This document shows positions 26,934-36,150 of a stretch of DNA of 64,000 nt, piece by piece. The translations under genes and the position numbers were made by a program. The number at the start of each line of letters is the position of its first letter. The stretch's first letter is position 1. The stretch is taken from positions 62,001-126,000 of the forward strand of contig NZ_JANJOU010000020.1 of the NCBI RefSeq assembly GCF_024594815.1. The letters are read 5' to 3'. The DNA comes from Roseomonas populi (GTDB lineage: Bacteria > Pseudomonadota > Alphaproteobacteria > Acetobacterales > Acetobacteraceae). A model generated the notes under the pieces. It was not told the origin of the DNA. It was given only the letters and a program-made list of their open reading frames with translations, and ran no database searches.

Positions 26934-28721
26934 GTGGTTAACCATCTCGTGACTTATCCGCCGCAAAATCGCCTCGAGGATCTGCGCGCCGGGCTCGTAC
27001 GCGCGGGCGTCGATGGCTTCGTCATCCCCCGCGCGGACGAGTTCCTGGGCGAGTACGTCCCGCCCTCCGGCGAGCGGCTGGCCTGGCTCACGGGCTTCAC
27101 CGGCTCCGCGGGGATGGCGATCGTGCTGCCGGACCGCGCGGCGGTGTTCACCGATGGCCGCTACACCACCCAGGTGGCGCAACAGACCGACCCCCGCCTC
27201 TGGGAGCGCCGCCACATCATCGAGGAGCCGCCCGTCACTTGGCTGAAGGCGCACGCCGCCGGCCGGCGCATCGGCTACGATCCCTGGCTGCACCCTCAGG
27301 CCGCGCTGGACCGGCTGGCCGCCTCCGGCGCGGTCCTCGTCCCGCTTCCGGTCAACCCGCTGGACGCGATCTGGGCGGACCGCCCCGCCGCGCCCACCGC
27401 CCCGGCCGAGCCCTGGCCCGAGGAGTTCGCCGGGCGCTCCGCTGCCGAGAAGCGAGAGGCCATCGCCGCCGTGCTGCGCGAGGCCGGGCAGGACGCCGCG
27501 ACCCTCGCCGACGCCCACTCCGTCGCCTGGCTGCTGAACATGCGGGGCGGCGACCTGGACCACACGCCGCTCGCCCTGGCCTTCGCCATCCTGCGCGCGG
27601 ATGGCAGCGTCACGCTCTTCATGGATCCCTCCAAGGCCGGCCCCACGCTGCGGGAAGCCCTGGGCAATGCCGTCTCGATCGAGCCGCGCGAGGCCCTGCC
27701 CGCCGCGCTGGAGGCTCTGAAAGGCCGCACCGTCCGCCTGGATCCGGAGGCGACGCCCGCCTGGTTCGGCCAGGCGCTCGGGGCAGCCGGCGCGACGGTC
27801 TCACCCGGCCCAGATCCCATCCGCCTGCCCCGCGCCTGCAAGACGGAGGCGGAGCGCACCGGCGCCCGCGCGGCCCATCGCCGGGACGCACGGCCGATGA
27901 TCCGCTTCCTCGCCTGGTTCGCGCGGGAGGCGCGGCACGGCGAGCTGACGGAAATGGCCGCCGCCAGCCAGCTCCTCGCCTTCCGCCGCATGGAGGACCG
28001 CTTCCGCGCGGAATCCTTCCCCGCCATCGCCGGGGCGGGGGAGCACGGCGCCATCATCCACTACCGCGCCACCGAGGCCAGCAACCGCGCCATTCACCCG
28101 AACGAGCCCTTCCTGCTCGACAGCGGTGCCCAGTACCTGGACGGCACCACGGACATCACCCGCACTCTCTGGACCGGCCCGGGCGCGCCGCCTGCCGAGC
28201 TCCGCACCCGCTACACCCTGGTGCTGCGCGGCATGATCGCCCTGTCCGCCACCCGCTTCCCGGAGGGCGTGGCCGGCCCGCACCTGGACGCCATCGCCCG
28301 CCGCCCCCTCTGGGAGGCGGGGCTGGACTACGATCACGGCACCGGCCACGGCGTTGGCGCCTTCCTCTCCGTGCATGAAGGGCCCGCCGCCTTCTCCCGC
28401 AGCGCCGCCAACATTCCCTTGCAGGAGGGGATGATCCTCTCCGACGAGCCGGGCTTCTACCTGCCCGGCGCCTACGGCATCCGGCTGGAGAACCTGCTGC
28501 TGGTGCGCCCTGTCGCCGCCGCACCGGGCCCGCGGCGCTGGCTGCACTTCGAGACCCTCACGCTGGTCCCCTTCGACCGGGAGCTGATCGACGCCGGCGC
28601 GCTGGACCGGACGGAGCGAGCCTGGCTGGACGCCTACCACGCCCGCATCCTCGTGGAGGTCGGCCCCACGCTGGACGGGCCGACGATGGAGTGGCTGCGG
28701 GCGGCCTGCGCGCCGCTGTGA
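26934..28721 (+). CDS. Aminopeptidase P family Xaa-Pro peptidase (M24B)
   Basis: A creatinase-fold metallopeptidase of about 595 residues with two N-terminal creatinase-like domains (DGFVIPRADEFLGEYVPP; VFTDGRYTTQ) and a pita-bread catalytic domain. Metal ligands: two Asp in LLDSGAQYLDGTTDITRT, His in GHGVGAFLSVHEGP, Glu in LSDEPGFYLPGAYG and Glu in IRLENLLLV. It releases N-terminal residues preceding proline. Start is uncertain: GTG 26934 has GGGGA 8 bp upstream; ATG 26898 (607 residues) and GTG 26949 are alternatives. An overlapping ATG at 26929 opens a 7-codon frame that could interfere with initiation. Confidence 0.93.
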   Translation: MVNHLVTYPPQNRLEDLRAGLVRAGVDGFVIPRADEFLGEYVPPSGERLAWLTGFTGSAGMAIVLPDRAAVFTDGRYTTQVAQQTDPRLWERRHIIEEPPVTWLKAHAAGRRIGYDPWLHPQAALDRLAASGAVLVPLPVNPLDAIWADRPAAPTAPAEPWPEEFAGRSAAEKREAIAAVLREAGQDAATLADAHSVAWLLNMRGGDLDHTPLALAFAILRADGSVTLFMDPSKAGPTLREALGNAVSIEPREALPAALEALKGRTVRLDPEATPAWFGQALGAAGATVSPGPDPIRLPRACKTEAERTGARAAHRRDARPMIRFLAWFAREARHGELTEMAAASQLLAFRRMEDRFRAESFPAIAGAGEHGAIIHYRATEASNRAIHPNEPFLLDSGAQYLDGTTDITRTLWTGPGAPPAELRTRYTLVLRGMIALSATRFPEGVAGPHLDAIARRPLWEAGLDYDHGTGHGVGAFLSVHEGPAAFSRSAANIPLQEGMILSDEPGFYLPGAYGIRLENLLLVRPVAAAPGPRRWLHFETLTLVPFDRELIDAGALDRTERAWLDAYHARILVEVGPTLDGPTMEWLRAACAPL

Positions 28722-28782
28722 AGGCCCTTCCCCGGAAGGGATGATACTGCGAGCCTCCCGGAAAAGAACCGGGAGGCAAACG

Positions 28783-29757
28783 ATGTTCAGGACGGCCCTG
28801 TGCGGCCTGCTCGCCGCATTCCTATCGGGTGGTGCCCGGGCGCAGGAGGCGCCCGCTTTTCCCACGCGCCCCGTGACCATGATTGTTGGCTTCGCGCCGG
28901 GCGGCCCGGCCGACGTCATCGCCCGCCTGATCGCGCCCGCGCTGGGCACGGATCTCGGCCAGCCCGTGGTGGTCGAGAATGCCGGTGGCGCCGGCGGCTC
29001 CATGGGGCAGGGCCGGGTGGCCGCCGCGAGGGCGGATGGCCACACCATCCTCTTCGGCAGCCTGGCGCAGGCGACGATTCCGACCCTTCTGCCCAACCTC
29101 GCCTTCGATCCCCTGGCGCTGGAGGCGATCGGGATGGTGAACGAGGTTCCGATGGCCGTCATCGCGCGCCGCGACCTGTCGGCGGGGAACCTCGCGGAAC
29201 TCGCCGCCATGATCCGGCGGGACGGGATGCGCCTGAACCTCGGCAATGCCGGCGTGGGCTCAACCAGCCACCTGTGCAGCCTGCTGCTGCTCTCCGCCGT
29301 GGGCACGCCCGTGACGCTGGTGCCCTATCGCGGCAACGCGCTCGTCATGAACGACCTCATGGCGGGGAACCTCGACATGGGCTGCGACCAGACGACGAAC
29401 AACGCGGAGCACATCCGCGCCGGCACGGTCCGCGCCTACGCCATCACCACCCCCGCCCGCGCCGCCGCGCTGCCGGGCGTGCCGACGACCGAGGAGGCCG
29501 GGCTGCCGGCGATGAGGATGTCCGGCTGGAACATGCTCTTCGCCCCAGCCGGCACGCCGCGCCCGGTGGTGGACCGGCTGAACCGCGCGCTGTTGGCCGC
29601 GCTGCGCGACGCCAACGTGCAGCAGCGCATGGTCGAGCTCGGCAGCCTTCCCGCGCGCGACGAGCGCACCGCGCCGGCCGCCGCGCAGGCCTTCTGGCGC
29701 GCGGAGATCGCGCGCTGGAAGCCGCTGCTCGCCGCCTCGGCGGGAGGCGCGAACTAG
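28783..29757 (+). CDS. Bug-family (TctC-like) solute-binding protein 4
   Basis: A 324-residue periplasmic binding protein: signal peptide MFRTALCGLLAAFLSGGARAQ, then RPVTMIVGFAPGGPADVIAR and VVVENAGGAGGSMGQG. The usual VENRPGAGG loop is changed at two residues (Arg-Pro to Ala-Gly), which may alter ligand contacts. GGGAGG lies 6 bp before the ATG. Orphan, with no permease. It converges with an SDR gene (4-bp gap). Family certain, ligand unknown. Confidence 0.9.
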   Translation: MFRTALCGLLAAFLSGGARAQEAPAFPTRPVTMIVGFAPGGPADVIARLIAPALGTDLGQPVVVENAGGAGGSMGQGRVAAARADGHTILFGSLAQATIPTLLPNLAFDPLALEAIGMVNEVPMAVIARRDLSAGNLAELAAMIRRDGMRLNLGNAGVGSTSHLCSLLLLSAVGTPVTLVPYRGNALVMNDLMAGNLDMGCDQTTNNAEHIRAGTVRAYAITTPARAAALPGVPTTEEAGLPAMRMSGWNMLFAPAGTPRPVVDRLNRALLAALRDANVQQRMVELGSLPARDERTAPAAAQAFWRAEIARWKPLLAASAGGAN

Positions 29758-29761
29758 CGCC

Positions 29762-30508
29762 TCAGGTCTCCGCGCCGCCGTTCACCGCCAGCATCTGCCC
29801 GTTCACATAGGCGCCGCCCTCGCCGACGAGCATCCGCACCACGGCCGCCACCTCGGCCGGCGTGCCCATGCGGCCCAGCGGCACCTTTGCGACATAGCCG
29901 TGGCGATGCGTCTGCACGCCCGGCTCGTCGTCATCCGCCGCGATCGGGCCGGGCGAGATCGCGTTCACCGTGACCCCCTTCGGCCCGAACTCCTTCGCCA
30001 GCGCCTTCGTCAGCCCCCACAGCCCGTGCTTGGCGACGGAGACGGGCGCGCGCCCCGCGTAGCCGTGGATGGCGTTCATGCCCGTGAAGCTCACGATGCG
30101 ACCCCAGCCGTGCTCCACCATTCCCGGCAGCACGGCCTGGGCGAGCCACACCGCCGCCTCCAGGTCCACCGCCATCACGCGGTTCCAGTCCTCCGGCCCG
30201 ATCTCCAGGAAGGGCTTGGAGGGGCGCAGCGCGGCGTTGTTCACCAGCACGTCCACCGAGCCGAAGGCGGCCAGCGCCTCGGCGGCGATGCGTGCGCACT
30301 CCTCGCGCCGGCCCACGTCGCCCATGGCCACCAGCGCCCGCACGCCGAAGCCGCGCACCTCCCCCGCCACCGCTTCCGCCGCCGCGCGGTCGGAGGAGCC
30401 GTTGACGACGATGTCGAGGCCGTCCGCCGCCAGCCCGAGGGCGATGGCGCGGCCGATGTTGCGCCCCGCGCCGGTGATCAGCGCGGTCCTGCGGGCGATG
30501 GTGTTCAT
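29762..30508 (-). CDS. SDR-family protein lacking the catalytic Tyr
   Basis: A 248-residue short-chain dehydrogenase/reductase fold. The cofactor motif is ALITGAGRNIGRAIALGLA, with NNAALRPSKPF as the N-N-A-x motif. At the active site, where the family has Y-x-x-x-K, the sequence reads APVSVAKHGLWG: Lys is kept but Tyr is Val, and the preceding Ser position appears to be Thr or Gly (SFTGMNAIHG). The C-terminus GEGGAYVNGQMLAVNGG is normal. The protein should bind NAD(P) but may not catalyse classical hydride transfer. Start ATG 30508. It is divergent from the interrupted FUSC gene. Confidence 0.85.
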   Translation of the reverse strand: MNTIARRTALITGAGRNIGRAIALGLAADGLDIVVNGSSDRAAAEAVAGEVRGFGVRALVAMGDVGRREECARIAAEALAAFGSVDVLVNNAALRPSKPFLEIGPEDWNRVMAVDLEAAVWLAQAVLPGMVEHGWGRIVSFTGMNAIHGYAGRAPVSVAKHGLWGLTKALAKEFGPKGVTVNAISPGPIAADDDEPGVQTHRHGYVAKVPLGRMGTPAEVAAVVRMLVGEGGAYVNGQMLAVNGGAET

Positions 30509-30651
30509 TCCCCGGCGTTCCCCATTCTTGTTCGCGAGTCCCGAGCCTACCATCCGCCGCCCGCCTTGGCACGGCGGCGGCCTACGGCAGGCAGGGGAGG
30601 GGCGCGCAACCCGCGCTTCGCCCGCACCGGCCGCGGCCCTATGCACCGGGG

Positions 30652-32484
30652 ATGCTCGCGACACTCGGCCTGGACCGCGCCGCCCTCCTCCACGGCCTCC
30701 GCCTCGCCCTTGCGGCGGCCATTGCCTTCGCCATCGCCTCCTTCCTGCACGTCGGCAACGCCTACTGGGCCGCCATGCCGGTCTAGGTCGTCTCGCAATC
30801 CGCCCGTGGCCTGATGCTGGAGCGCGCGGCCTTCCGCGTGCTGGGCACGCTGGCCGGCGCCGCGGCCGGCTTCCTGCTGCTGCGGCTGACGGGGGATCCC
30901 GCCATCATGCTCCCGCTCCTCGGGATCTGGGTGGGCGCCTGCGCCGCGCTGGTGCAACTGCTGCGCGGGGTGCACGGCTACGGCGCGCTGATGGCGGGAA
31001 TGACGGCCGCGGTCGTCGTCCTGCCCTCGCTGCTGCGGCCGGAGCACGCCGCGCACCTCGCCGTGGCGCGGGTGGAGTGCACCCTCATCGGCGTCCTCGC
31101 CGTCACCCTCGTCACCGGCTTCTGGACACCGGAGGCTCCGCGCCGCGCCTTCTACGCCCGGCTCGGCGCCCTGGCGCGGGACACGCTCTCCGTCGCCGCT
31201 GCCCGGCTGCGCGGCCTCTCCTCCCCCGAGGTCGCGGCGCGGGAGCGGCCGCTGATCCGCGCCCTGGCCGGCGCCCAGGCGGAGGCCGGGCTCGTCTCCG
31301 CCGGCTCCATCGAGGGCTACCGCCGCCTGCACCACGTCGATGCCCTCGCCGTCGCCGCCCTCGGCACGCTGGCCGCCGCCGGGTCCCTCGGCGCCGAGAG
31401 GCCGGGCGACCCGGAGAACGCCGCCATGGCGGAGGCGCTGGAGCGCCTCGTGAATGCCCCCGGCACGGAGGCCTCGCCCGGCCTGCATCCCCGCCTCGCC
31501 GAGCCGCTCGGACGCCTCCTGCGCGCGGAGGCCGCCTTCGCCGGCGAGCCCGCCACCGCCGATGCCCGCTCCTTCGGGCCGAAGGCCGCGCTCCTCGCCC
31601 CGCACGCGGACCCGGTGCTGGCAGCCGAGACCGGCCTCGTCGCGGGCGGCGCCACGGCGATCGCCGGCGCCCTCGCCATCTTCTCCGGCTGGCCGCCCGC
31701 TGAACTGACAGCGCTCGGCGTCTGCATCTTCTCCATGGTGATCGGCACGCTGCCCTCCGCCCGCGCTGCGGCGCCGACCATGCTCATGGGGGTCACGGCG
31801 GGCGTGGCGGTGGCGCTGCTCTACCGCTTCCTGGTCCAGCCGCACGTCGCCACCGTGCCGGCGCTGATCCTCTCCGTCCTGCCCTTCCTGCTCATCGGCG
31901 GCCTCGCCCGTGCCAGTGGGCGCACCGCCGCCCCGGCGCTGGACGCCAACATGTGCTTTCTCCTCGCCAGCCAGGCCGTGCTGCCGGCCGTGACGAACCC
32001 GGCCGTGATCCTCGCCGATTCCGCCGCCCTGCTGCTCTCGATCCTCCTCGTCGCCGCGGCGGGCCTGCTGCTGCCGCCCCGTGCGCCCCGCCGCGCCCGC
32101 CGGGCCGCCAGCGCCGTGGGCGAGACCCTGGCCGCCATGGCCGCCCGCCCCGCCGCGCCGCACCAGGCCCGCAACCGCGCGAGCCGCGCCATGCTGCGCC
32201 TTGGCCTGCAGATCGAGCGCGCGCTGGGGCCCGATCCCATCCTTGGCGCCAGCCCCGTGGCCGCCTATGGGCTGGGCGAGGCCATCCTGCGCCTGCACGC
32301 CGCCGAGGCCTCGGGAGATGAGGCGGCCCGCAGCGCCCTGGCCGCGCTGTCCGGGATGCGTGCGGACCCGGAGGGTACCGCCGAGCGTCTGGAGGCGCTC
32401 ATCCCCGGCGCCGGCCCCACCGAGCCCGCCCTGCGCGACGCCGCCGCCGCGCTCCGCGCCTCCCGCCTGCTCGTGGCGGCCTGA
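30652..32484 (+). pseudogene. FUSC / aromatic-acid-exporter family gene interrupted by in-frame TAG
   Basis: The reading frame from ATG 30652 encodes a membrane protein of the FUSC type (AaeB/YccS-like efflux): N-terminal helix LRLALAAAIAFAIASFLH, then GNAYWAAMPV, a TAG at 30784-30786, then VVSQSARGLMLERAAFRVLGT, the conserved cytoplasmic loop and the remaining helices, with a second hydrophobic block around residues 380-460 and a C-terminal soluble part. Relatives usually read A-x-P-x-W/x-V-V-x-Q here, so a TGG-to-TAG change fits. No frameshift or other stop is present. An internal ATG at 30814 could give a 556-residue product lacking the first helix. It could be a recent pseudogene or a base-call error. 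Confidence 0.72.
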
Positions 32485-32564
32485 GGCGCGTTCCCAGTCC
32501 GCCGAATCCGCCCTAGCATCCCGTCCGAAGGCGCCGCAAAAGGTGCCCACGGGAGAAACGGATC

Positions 32565-33548
32565 ATGCAGAGGCGGACCATCCTCCGCGCCGCGGCCCTG
32601 CCGGCCGTCCTCGCCGCGCCCGCCCTCTATGCCCAACAGGGGGGCCAGCGCAGCTTCGCCACCCGCCCGATCCGCATCATCGTCGGCGTCGCGCCGGGGA
32701 TCGGCACCATCGATCTCACCGGCCGCGCCGTGGCGGACCCGATGGCGGAGGCGCTGGGCCAGCCCGTGGTGGTGGAGAACCGCCCCGGCGCCGGCGGCAT
32801 CATCGCGGCGGAAGCGGCGGCGCGCTCCGCTCCGGACGGCCACACCCTCTTCCTCGGCGGCGCGGACACGGTGGTGCACGCCTTCCTGCTGGCAGACCGC
32901 CCGCCGCTGGACCCCTTCAAGGATTTCACTCCCGTCTCCCGCGCCACGAAGGACCACTGGCTGGTGGTCGCCACACCTTCCCTCGGCGTGAGCACGCTGG
33001 ACGAGCTGGCGGCGGCCGGGAAGCAGAAGGCGGGGGAGCTGAACCACGCCTCCTTCGGCCCCGGCACGGTCTTCCACCTCGTCCAGGCGCGCCTTGCCCA
33101 GCGCCTGGGCTTCGAGGCGGTGCATGTTCCCTATCGCGGCGACTACACCTCGGACGTGCTGGCCGGGCGCATCTCCTACCTCGTCCAGCCCTCGGCCCTG
33201 CTGCTGCCGCACGTGCAGGCGGGCAAGCTGAAGGCACTGGCCACTCTCTCGCCGCAGCGCCTGCCGCAGCTGCCGGACGTGCCGACGGTAGCGGAAGCGG
33301 GCTACCCCGACCTCGGCTTCAACATGGGCATCATCCTCTGGGCCCCGGGCGGCACCCCGCCTGACATCGTGGGGCAGGTGAACGCCGCCTTCGCCCGCGC
33401 CGCGGGGAACCCCGCCGTGAAGAGCCGCCTGGGCGACCTCTCCCTCGAGACCGTGGGCGGAACGGTGCCGGAGGCGCAGGAATACACCCGCTGGTTCGTC
33501 GGCTTCGTGGACGACCTGCGGGAGAAGGTGCTGGGCAAGGCGCGATGA
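32565..33548 (+). CDS. Bug-family (TctC-like) solute-binding protein 5
   Basis: A 327-residue periplasmic binding protein. Signal peptide MQRRTILRAAALPAVLAAPAL; family motifs RPIRIIVGVAPG and VVVENRPGAGGIIAAE. The first ligand loop, normally A-P-G-G-x-x-D-x-x-A-R, reads APGIGTIDLTGR, one residue longer and with Gly for Ala before Arg, so its pocket probably differs from the other four. Downstream HVPYRGDYTSDVLAGRISYL and WAPGGTPPDIV are standard. It follows the interrupted FUSC gene by 80 bp. No permease nearby. Confidence 0.9.
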   Translation: MQRRTILRAAALPAVLAAPALYAQQGGQRSFATRPIRIIVGVAPGIGTIDLTGRAVADPMAEALGQPVVVENRPGAGGIIAAEAAARSAPDGHTLFLGGADTVVHAFLLADRPPLDPFKDFTPVSRATKDHWLVVATPSLGVSTLDELAAAGKQKAGELNHASFGPGTVFHLVQARLAQRLGFEAVHVPYRGDYTSDVLAGRISYLVQPSALLLPHVQAGKLKALATLSPQRLPQLPDVPTVAEAGYPDLGFNMGIILWAPGGTPPDIVGQVNAAFARAAGNPAVKSRLGDLSLETVGGTVPEAQEYTRWFVGFVDDLREKVLGKAR

Positions 33549-33633
33549 GGAACGGACCCCCTCCTGTCACGAGCCGGTTACTCCGGCAGGGAAGCGGGTT
33601 GCGCCACCGGGCCATGCGGGTATCCCAAACGCC

Positions 33634-34347
33634 ATGAGACGCTCGAGCAAGATCGCCCTCACCCTTGTCGCCGGGGCCGGGATCGGCGCTTGGGCCGTCG
33701 GCGCCTTCTCAGGCGACCGCGATGAGGAAGGCGTGCTGACCTCCGAGGCCGCCTGCGTGGAGCGCCTCGGCAGCGATGCCGGGCCCGAGTGCGGGGACGT
33801 CTTCCGCGATGCGGCGGCCGAGCACGCCCGAACCGCCCCGCGCTACGCCTCGGAGCAGGAGTGCCGGGAGGCGACGGGCGGCGAGTGCACGGGCGTCGGC
33901 GCTTCCAAGTCGGCCGGGGCCACCGCCGCCTCCCTCTTCATCCCGGCCATGGCGGGGGTGATGGTCGGACGCCTGCTGGCGGACGGCACGCGCGGGGCGA
34001 TGCCGGTCTATGCCGGCGCTGCGCCCCCGCCCGGTGCCTGCCCGCCCGGCGCCACGCAGCCAGGCTGCCCGCCGTCGAACGGGTCCTCCCGCGGCTCCTC
34101 CGGGGGTGGCGGCGGCAGCGGCGGCCGCGCCTACTGGTACTCCGGCACGAGCTACGCGGGCACCAGCGAGGGCGCGGGCCGCAACGGCTTCCGCGCCGCC
34201 TCCGCCACGGCGGAGGGCGGCACCATGCTGGCCCGCAGCGCCGAGGCGGCCTCCGGCCGGTCCTCCTCCTATTCCAGCGGCCGCAGCGCCAGCCGCTCCG
34301 GCGGGCTTGGCTTCTCCGCCTCGGCGCATTCCGGCAGCGCCTCATGA
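33634..34347 (+). CDS. ygiB: YgiB-like DUF1190 family protein
   Basis: A 237-residue protein with an N-terminal hydrophobic segment (KIALTLVAGAGIGAWAVGAF) and several Cys residues in the DUF1190 pattern: TSEAACVERLGSDAGPECGDVF and YASEQECREATGGECTGV. Then comes a Pro/Gly/Ser-rich low-complexity half with AYWYSGTSYAG and a Ser-rich end resembling the YgiB C-terminus. The stop overlaps the following ATG (ATGA), and the next gene is the ygiC partner, as in enterobacteria, which strongly supports the assignment. Exported or membrane-anchored. Molecular function is not established. Confidence 0.82.
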   Translation: MRRSSKIALTLVAGAGIGAWAVGAFSGDRDEEGVLTSEAACVERLGSDAGPECGDVFRDAAAEHARTAPRYASEQECREATGGECTGVGASKSAGATAASLFIPAMAGVMVGRLLADGTRGAMPVYAGAAPPPGACPPGATQPGCPPSNGSSRGSSGGGGGSGGRAYWYSGTSYAGTSEGAGRNGFRAASATAEGGTMLARSAEAASGRSSSYSSGRSASRSGGLGFSASAHSGSAS

Positions 34348-35513
34348 TCCGGCGGCCCGGCCACGAACGGCCGGACTGGCAGGGCCGCCTCGCCTCCATC
34401 GGCCTGGACTATCATTCCGGCGGAAGGGAGCCGGTGCCGGGCGGGGAGGGCGGCCTCTGGTGGCACGAGGCGGATCATTACGAGCTGACCGGGGCCGAGG
34501 TGGACCTGCTGGACGACGCCACCACCGCACTGCACGGCCTCTGCCTCACCGCCGTCGATCACCTGGTGCGCTCGGAGCCGCACCGTCTGGAATCCGAGTT
34601 CGGCATGGCCCCCTGGGCGGCCGAGTACGCCGCGCGATCCTGGCTGCGCGGCGACCCCGCCCTGATGGGGCGCATGGACCTGGCCTGGAACCCCGCCGCC
34701 GGCCCGCCGAAGATGCTGGAGTACAACGCCGACACCCCGACGCTGGCGATCGAGACGGCCCTGGCCCAGTGGTTCTGGCTGGAGGAGACCCAGCCCGGCG
34801 CGGACCAGTTTAACTCCCTGCACGAGGCGCTGCTGGACGGCTTCCGCGCCCTGGTCCCGCGCATGAGCGGCCGGGGCATGCACTTCGCGGCTTTCCCCGA
34901 CGCGCCCGAGGAGTGGGCGCACTCTACCTACTTCCGCGACGTGGCGGAGCAGGCGGGCATCGCCACCCGCCCCATCCCCATCCCGGAGATCCGCTGGAAC
35001 GACGCGGCGGGCGAGTTCCGGGACGAGGAGGAGAACCGCATCCTCTTCCTGCACAAGCTCTACCCCTGGGAATGGGCCGCCACCGACGAGTTCGGCCCCT
35101 TCTTCGCCCGCGACACCGCCGGCGTGATCGAGCCGCCCTGGAAGGCCATCCTCAGCCACAAGGCGATCCTGCCCCTGTTGTGGGAGCTGAACCCCGGCCA
35201 CCCGAACCTGCTGGAAGCCCATCACGGCCCGGCGCCCGCCACGGGGGAGTGGGTGGAGAAGCCCGCCCTGGGCAGGGAGGGCGCCAACATTCGCATCAAG
35301 CGCGACGGCACCGTGACGAGCATGACGGGTGGCACCTACGGCGACGGGCCGGTGATCAGCCAGCGCCGCGCGCCCCTTTACGCCCAGGAGGGCTGGAACG
35401 CGATCATCGGCTCCTGGATCGCCGCCGACCGCGCCTGCGGCGTCATCTTCCGCGAGGCGCGCGGGGCGGTGGTGCGGGAGAACAGCAGGGTCCTGCCGCA
35501 CCTGTTCCGATAA
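34344..35513 (+). CDS. ygiC: YgiC-like glutathionylspermidine synthase-family ATP-grasp protein
   Basis: A 389-residue cytoplasmic protein matching the glutathionylspermidine synthase pre-ATP-grasp/ATP-grasp family: GRMDLAWNPAAGPPKMLEYNADTP, NRILFLHKLYPWEWAATDEFG, LPLLWELNPGHPNLLEAHH and VEKPALGREGANI, which supplies nucleotide- and metal-binding residues. YgiC proteins lack the amidase domain of E. coli GspS and are proposed to form a C-N bond on an unidentified peptide-like substrate. The ATG overlaps the ygiB stop by 4 bp, so the two are translationally coupled. Convergent with the LysE/RhtB gene (4-bp gap). Confidence 0.9.
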   Translation: MIRRPGHERPDWQGRLASIGLDYHSGGREPVPGGEGGLWWHEADHYELTGAEVDLLDDATTALHGLCLTAVDHLVRSEPHRLESEFGMAPWAAEYAARSWLRGDPALMGRMDLAWNPAAGPPKMLEYNADTPTLAIETALAQWFWLEETQPGADQFNSLHEALLDGFRALVPRMSGRGMHFAAFPDAPEEWAHSTYFRDVAEQAGIATRPIPIPEIRWNDAAGEFRDEEENRILFLHKLYPWEWAATDEFGPFFARDTAGVIEPPWKAILSHKAILPLLWELNPGHPNLLEAHHGPAPATGEWVEKPALGREGANIRIKRDGTVTSMTGGTYGDGPVISQRRAPLYAQEGWNAIIGSWIAADRACGVIFREARGAVVRENSRVLPHLFR

Positions 35514-35517
35514 CGCG

Positions 35518-36150
35518 CTAGCTCCGCCCCGCCATCAGCCGCGCCCCCAGCCCCAGGAAGATCACCCCCGCCGTCCCGTGCAGCCACCGCGCCGCGCGGG
35601 CGGAGCGGGAGAGCCGCGCCGCGGCGCCGGAGGCGCCGGCGATCACCGCCGCGAAGACCGGCACGGAGAGGATCGGCAGGATCGGCCCAAGGATGAGCAT
35701 CTGTGCCCATTCCGACGCCCGCCCCGGCGAGGGGTCCACGAACTGCGGCAGGAAGGCGAGGAAGAAGAGGGCCACCTTCGGGTTTGTCAGGTTCGTCAGC
35801 ATGCCCTGCGCCACCACGCGCCGGGCGGCCGAGGCGGGCTGGGCGACCGGGGCGCCCGCCAGGGCCGCGCGGATCGACTGCACCCCCAGCCACAGGAGAT
35901 AGGCCCCGCCCGCCAGCCGCAGGGCCGTGAACAGCGCCGGCTCCGCCGCAAGCAGCGCCGCCACGCCGAGCGCGGCCAGCAGGATATGCACCATGGCCCC
36001 GAACCAGATCCCGATCGTGGCCGCCCAGCCCTGGCGCCTTCCGCCGGCAAGCGTCTGCCCCAGAACGAACATCATGTCCGGCCCCGGCGAGAGCACCACC
36101 ACGATGCCGGCCAGGGTACAGGCGAGGAGGAGGGCGGGATCGACTGGCAT
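35518..36150 (-). CDS. LysE/RhtB-family exporter 2
   Basis: A 210-residue membrane protein with about six helices and the family signature GIVVVLSPGPDMMFVLGQTL, followed by IGIWFGAMVHILLAALG and the conserved GMLTNLTNPKVALFFLAFLPQF. Members export amino acids such as homoserine, threonine or lysine. The ATG at 36150 directly precedes the first helix. The following 209 bp up to the divergent MFS gene contain no other gene and should include both promoters. Substrate unknown. Confidence 0.92.
   Translation of the reverse strand: MPVDPALLLACTLAGIVVVLSPGPDMMFVLGQTLAGGRRQGWAATIGIWFGAMVHILLAALGVAALLAAEPALFTALRLAGGAYLLWLGVQSIRAALAGAPVAQPASAARRVVAQGMLTNLTNPKVALFFLAFLPQFVDPSPGRASEWAQMLILGPILPILSVPVFAAVIAGASGAAARLSRSARAARWLHGTAGVIFLGLGARLMAGRS

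Noticed and set aside
30784-30786. Programmed read-through or pyrrolysine at the TAG in the FUSC gene
   Set aside because: Expected residue is Trp-like (TGG to TAG); nothing in the window suggests Pyl machinery, and no read-through context was recognised.
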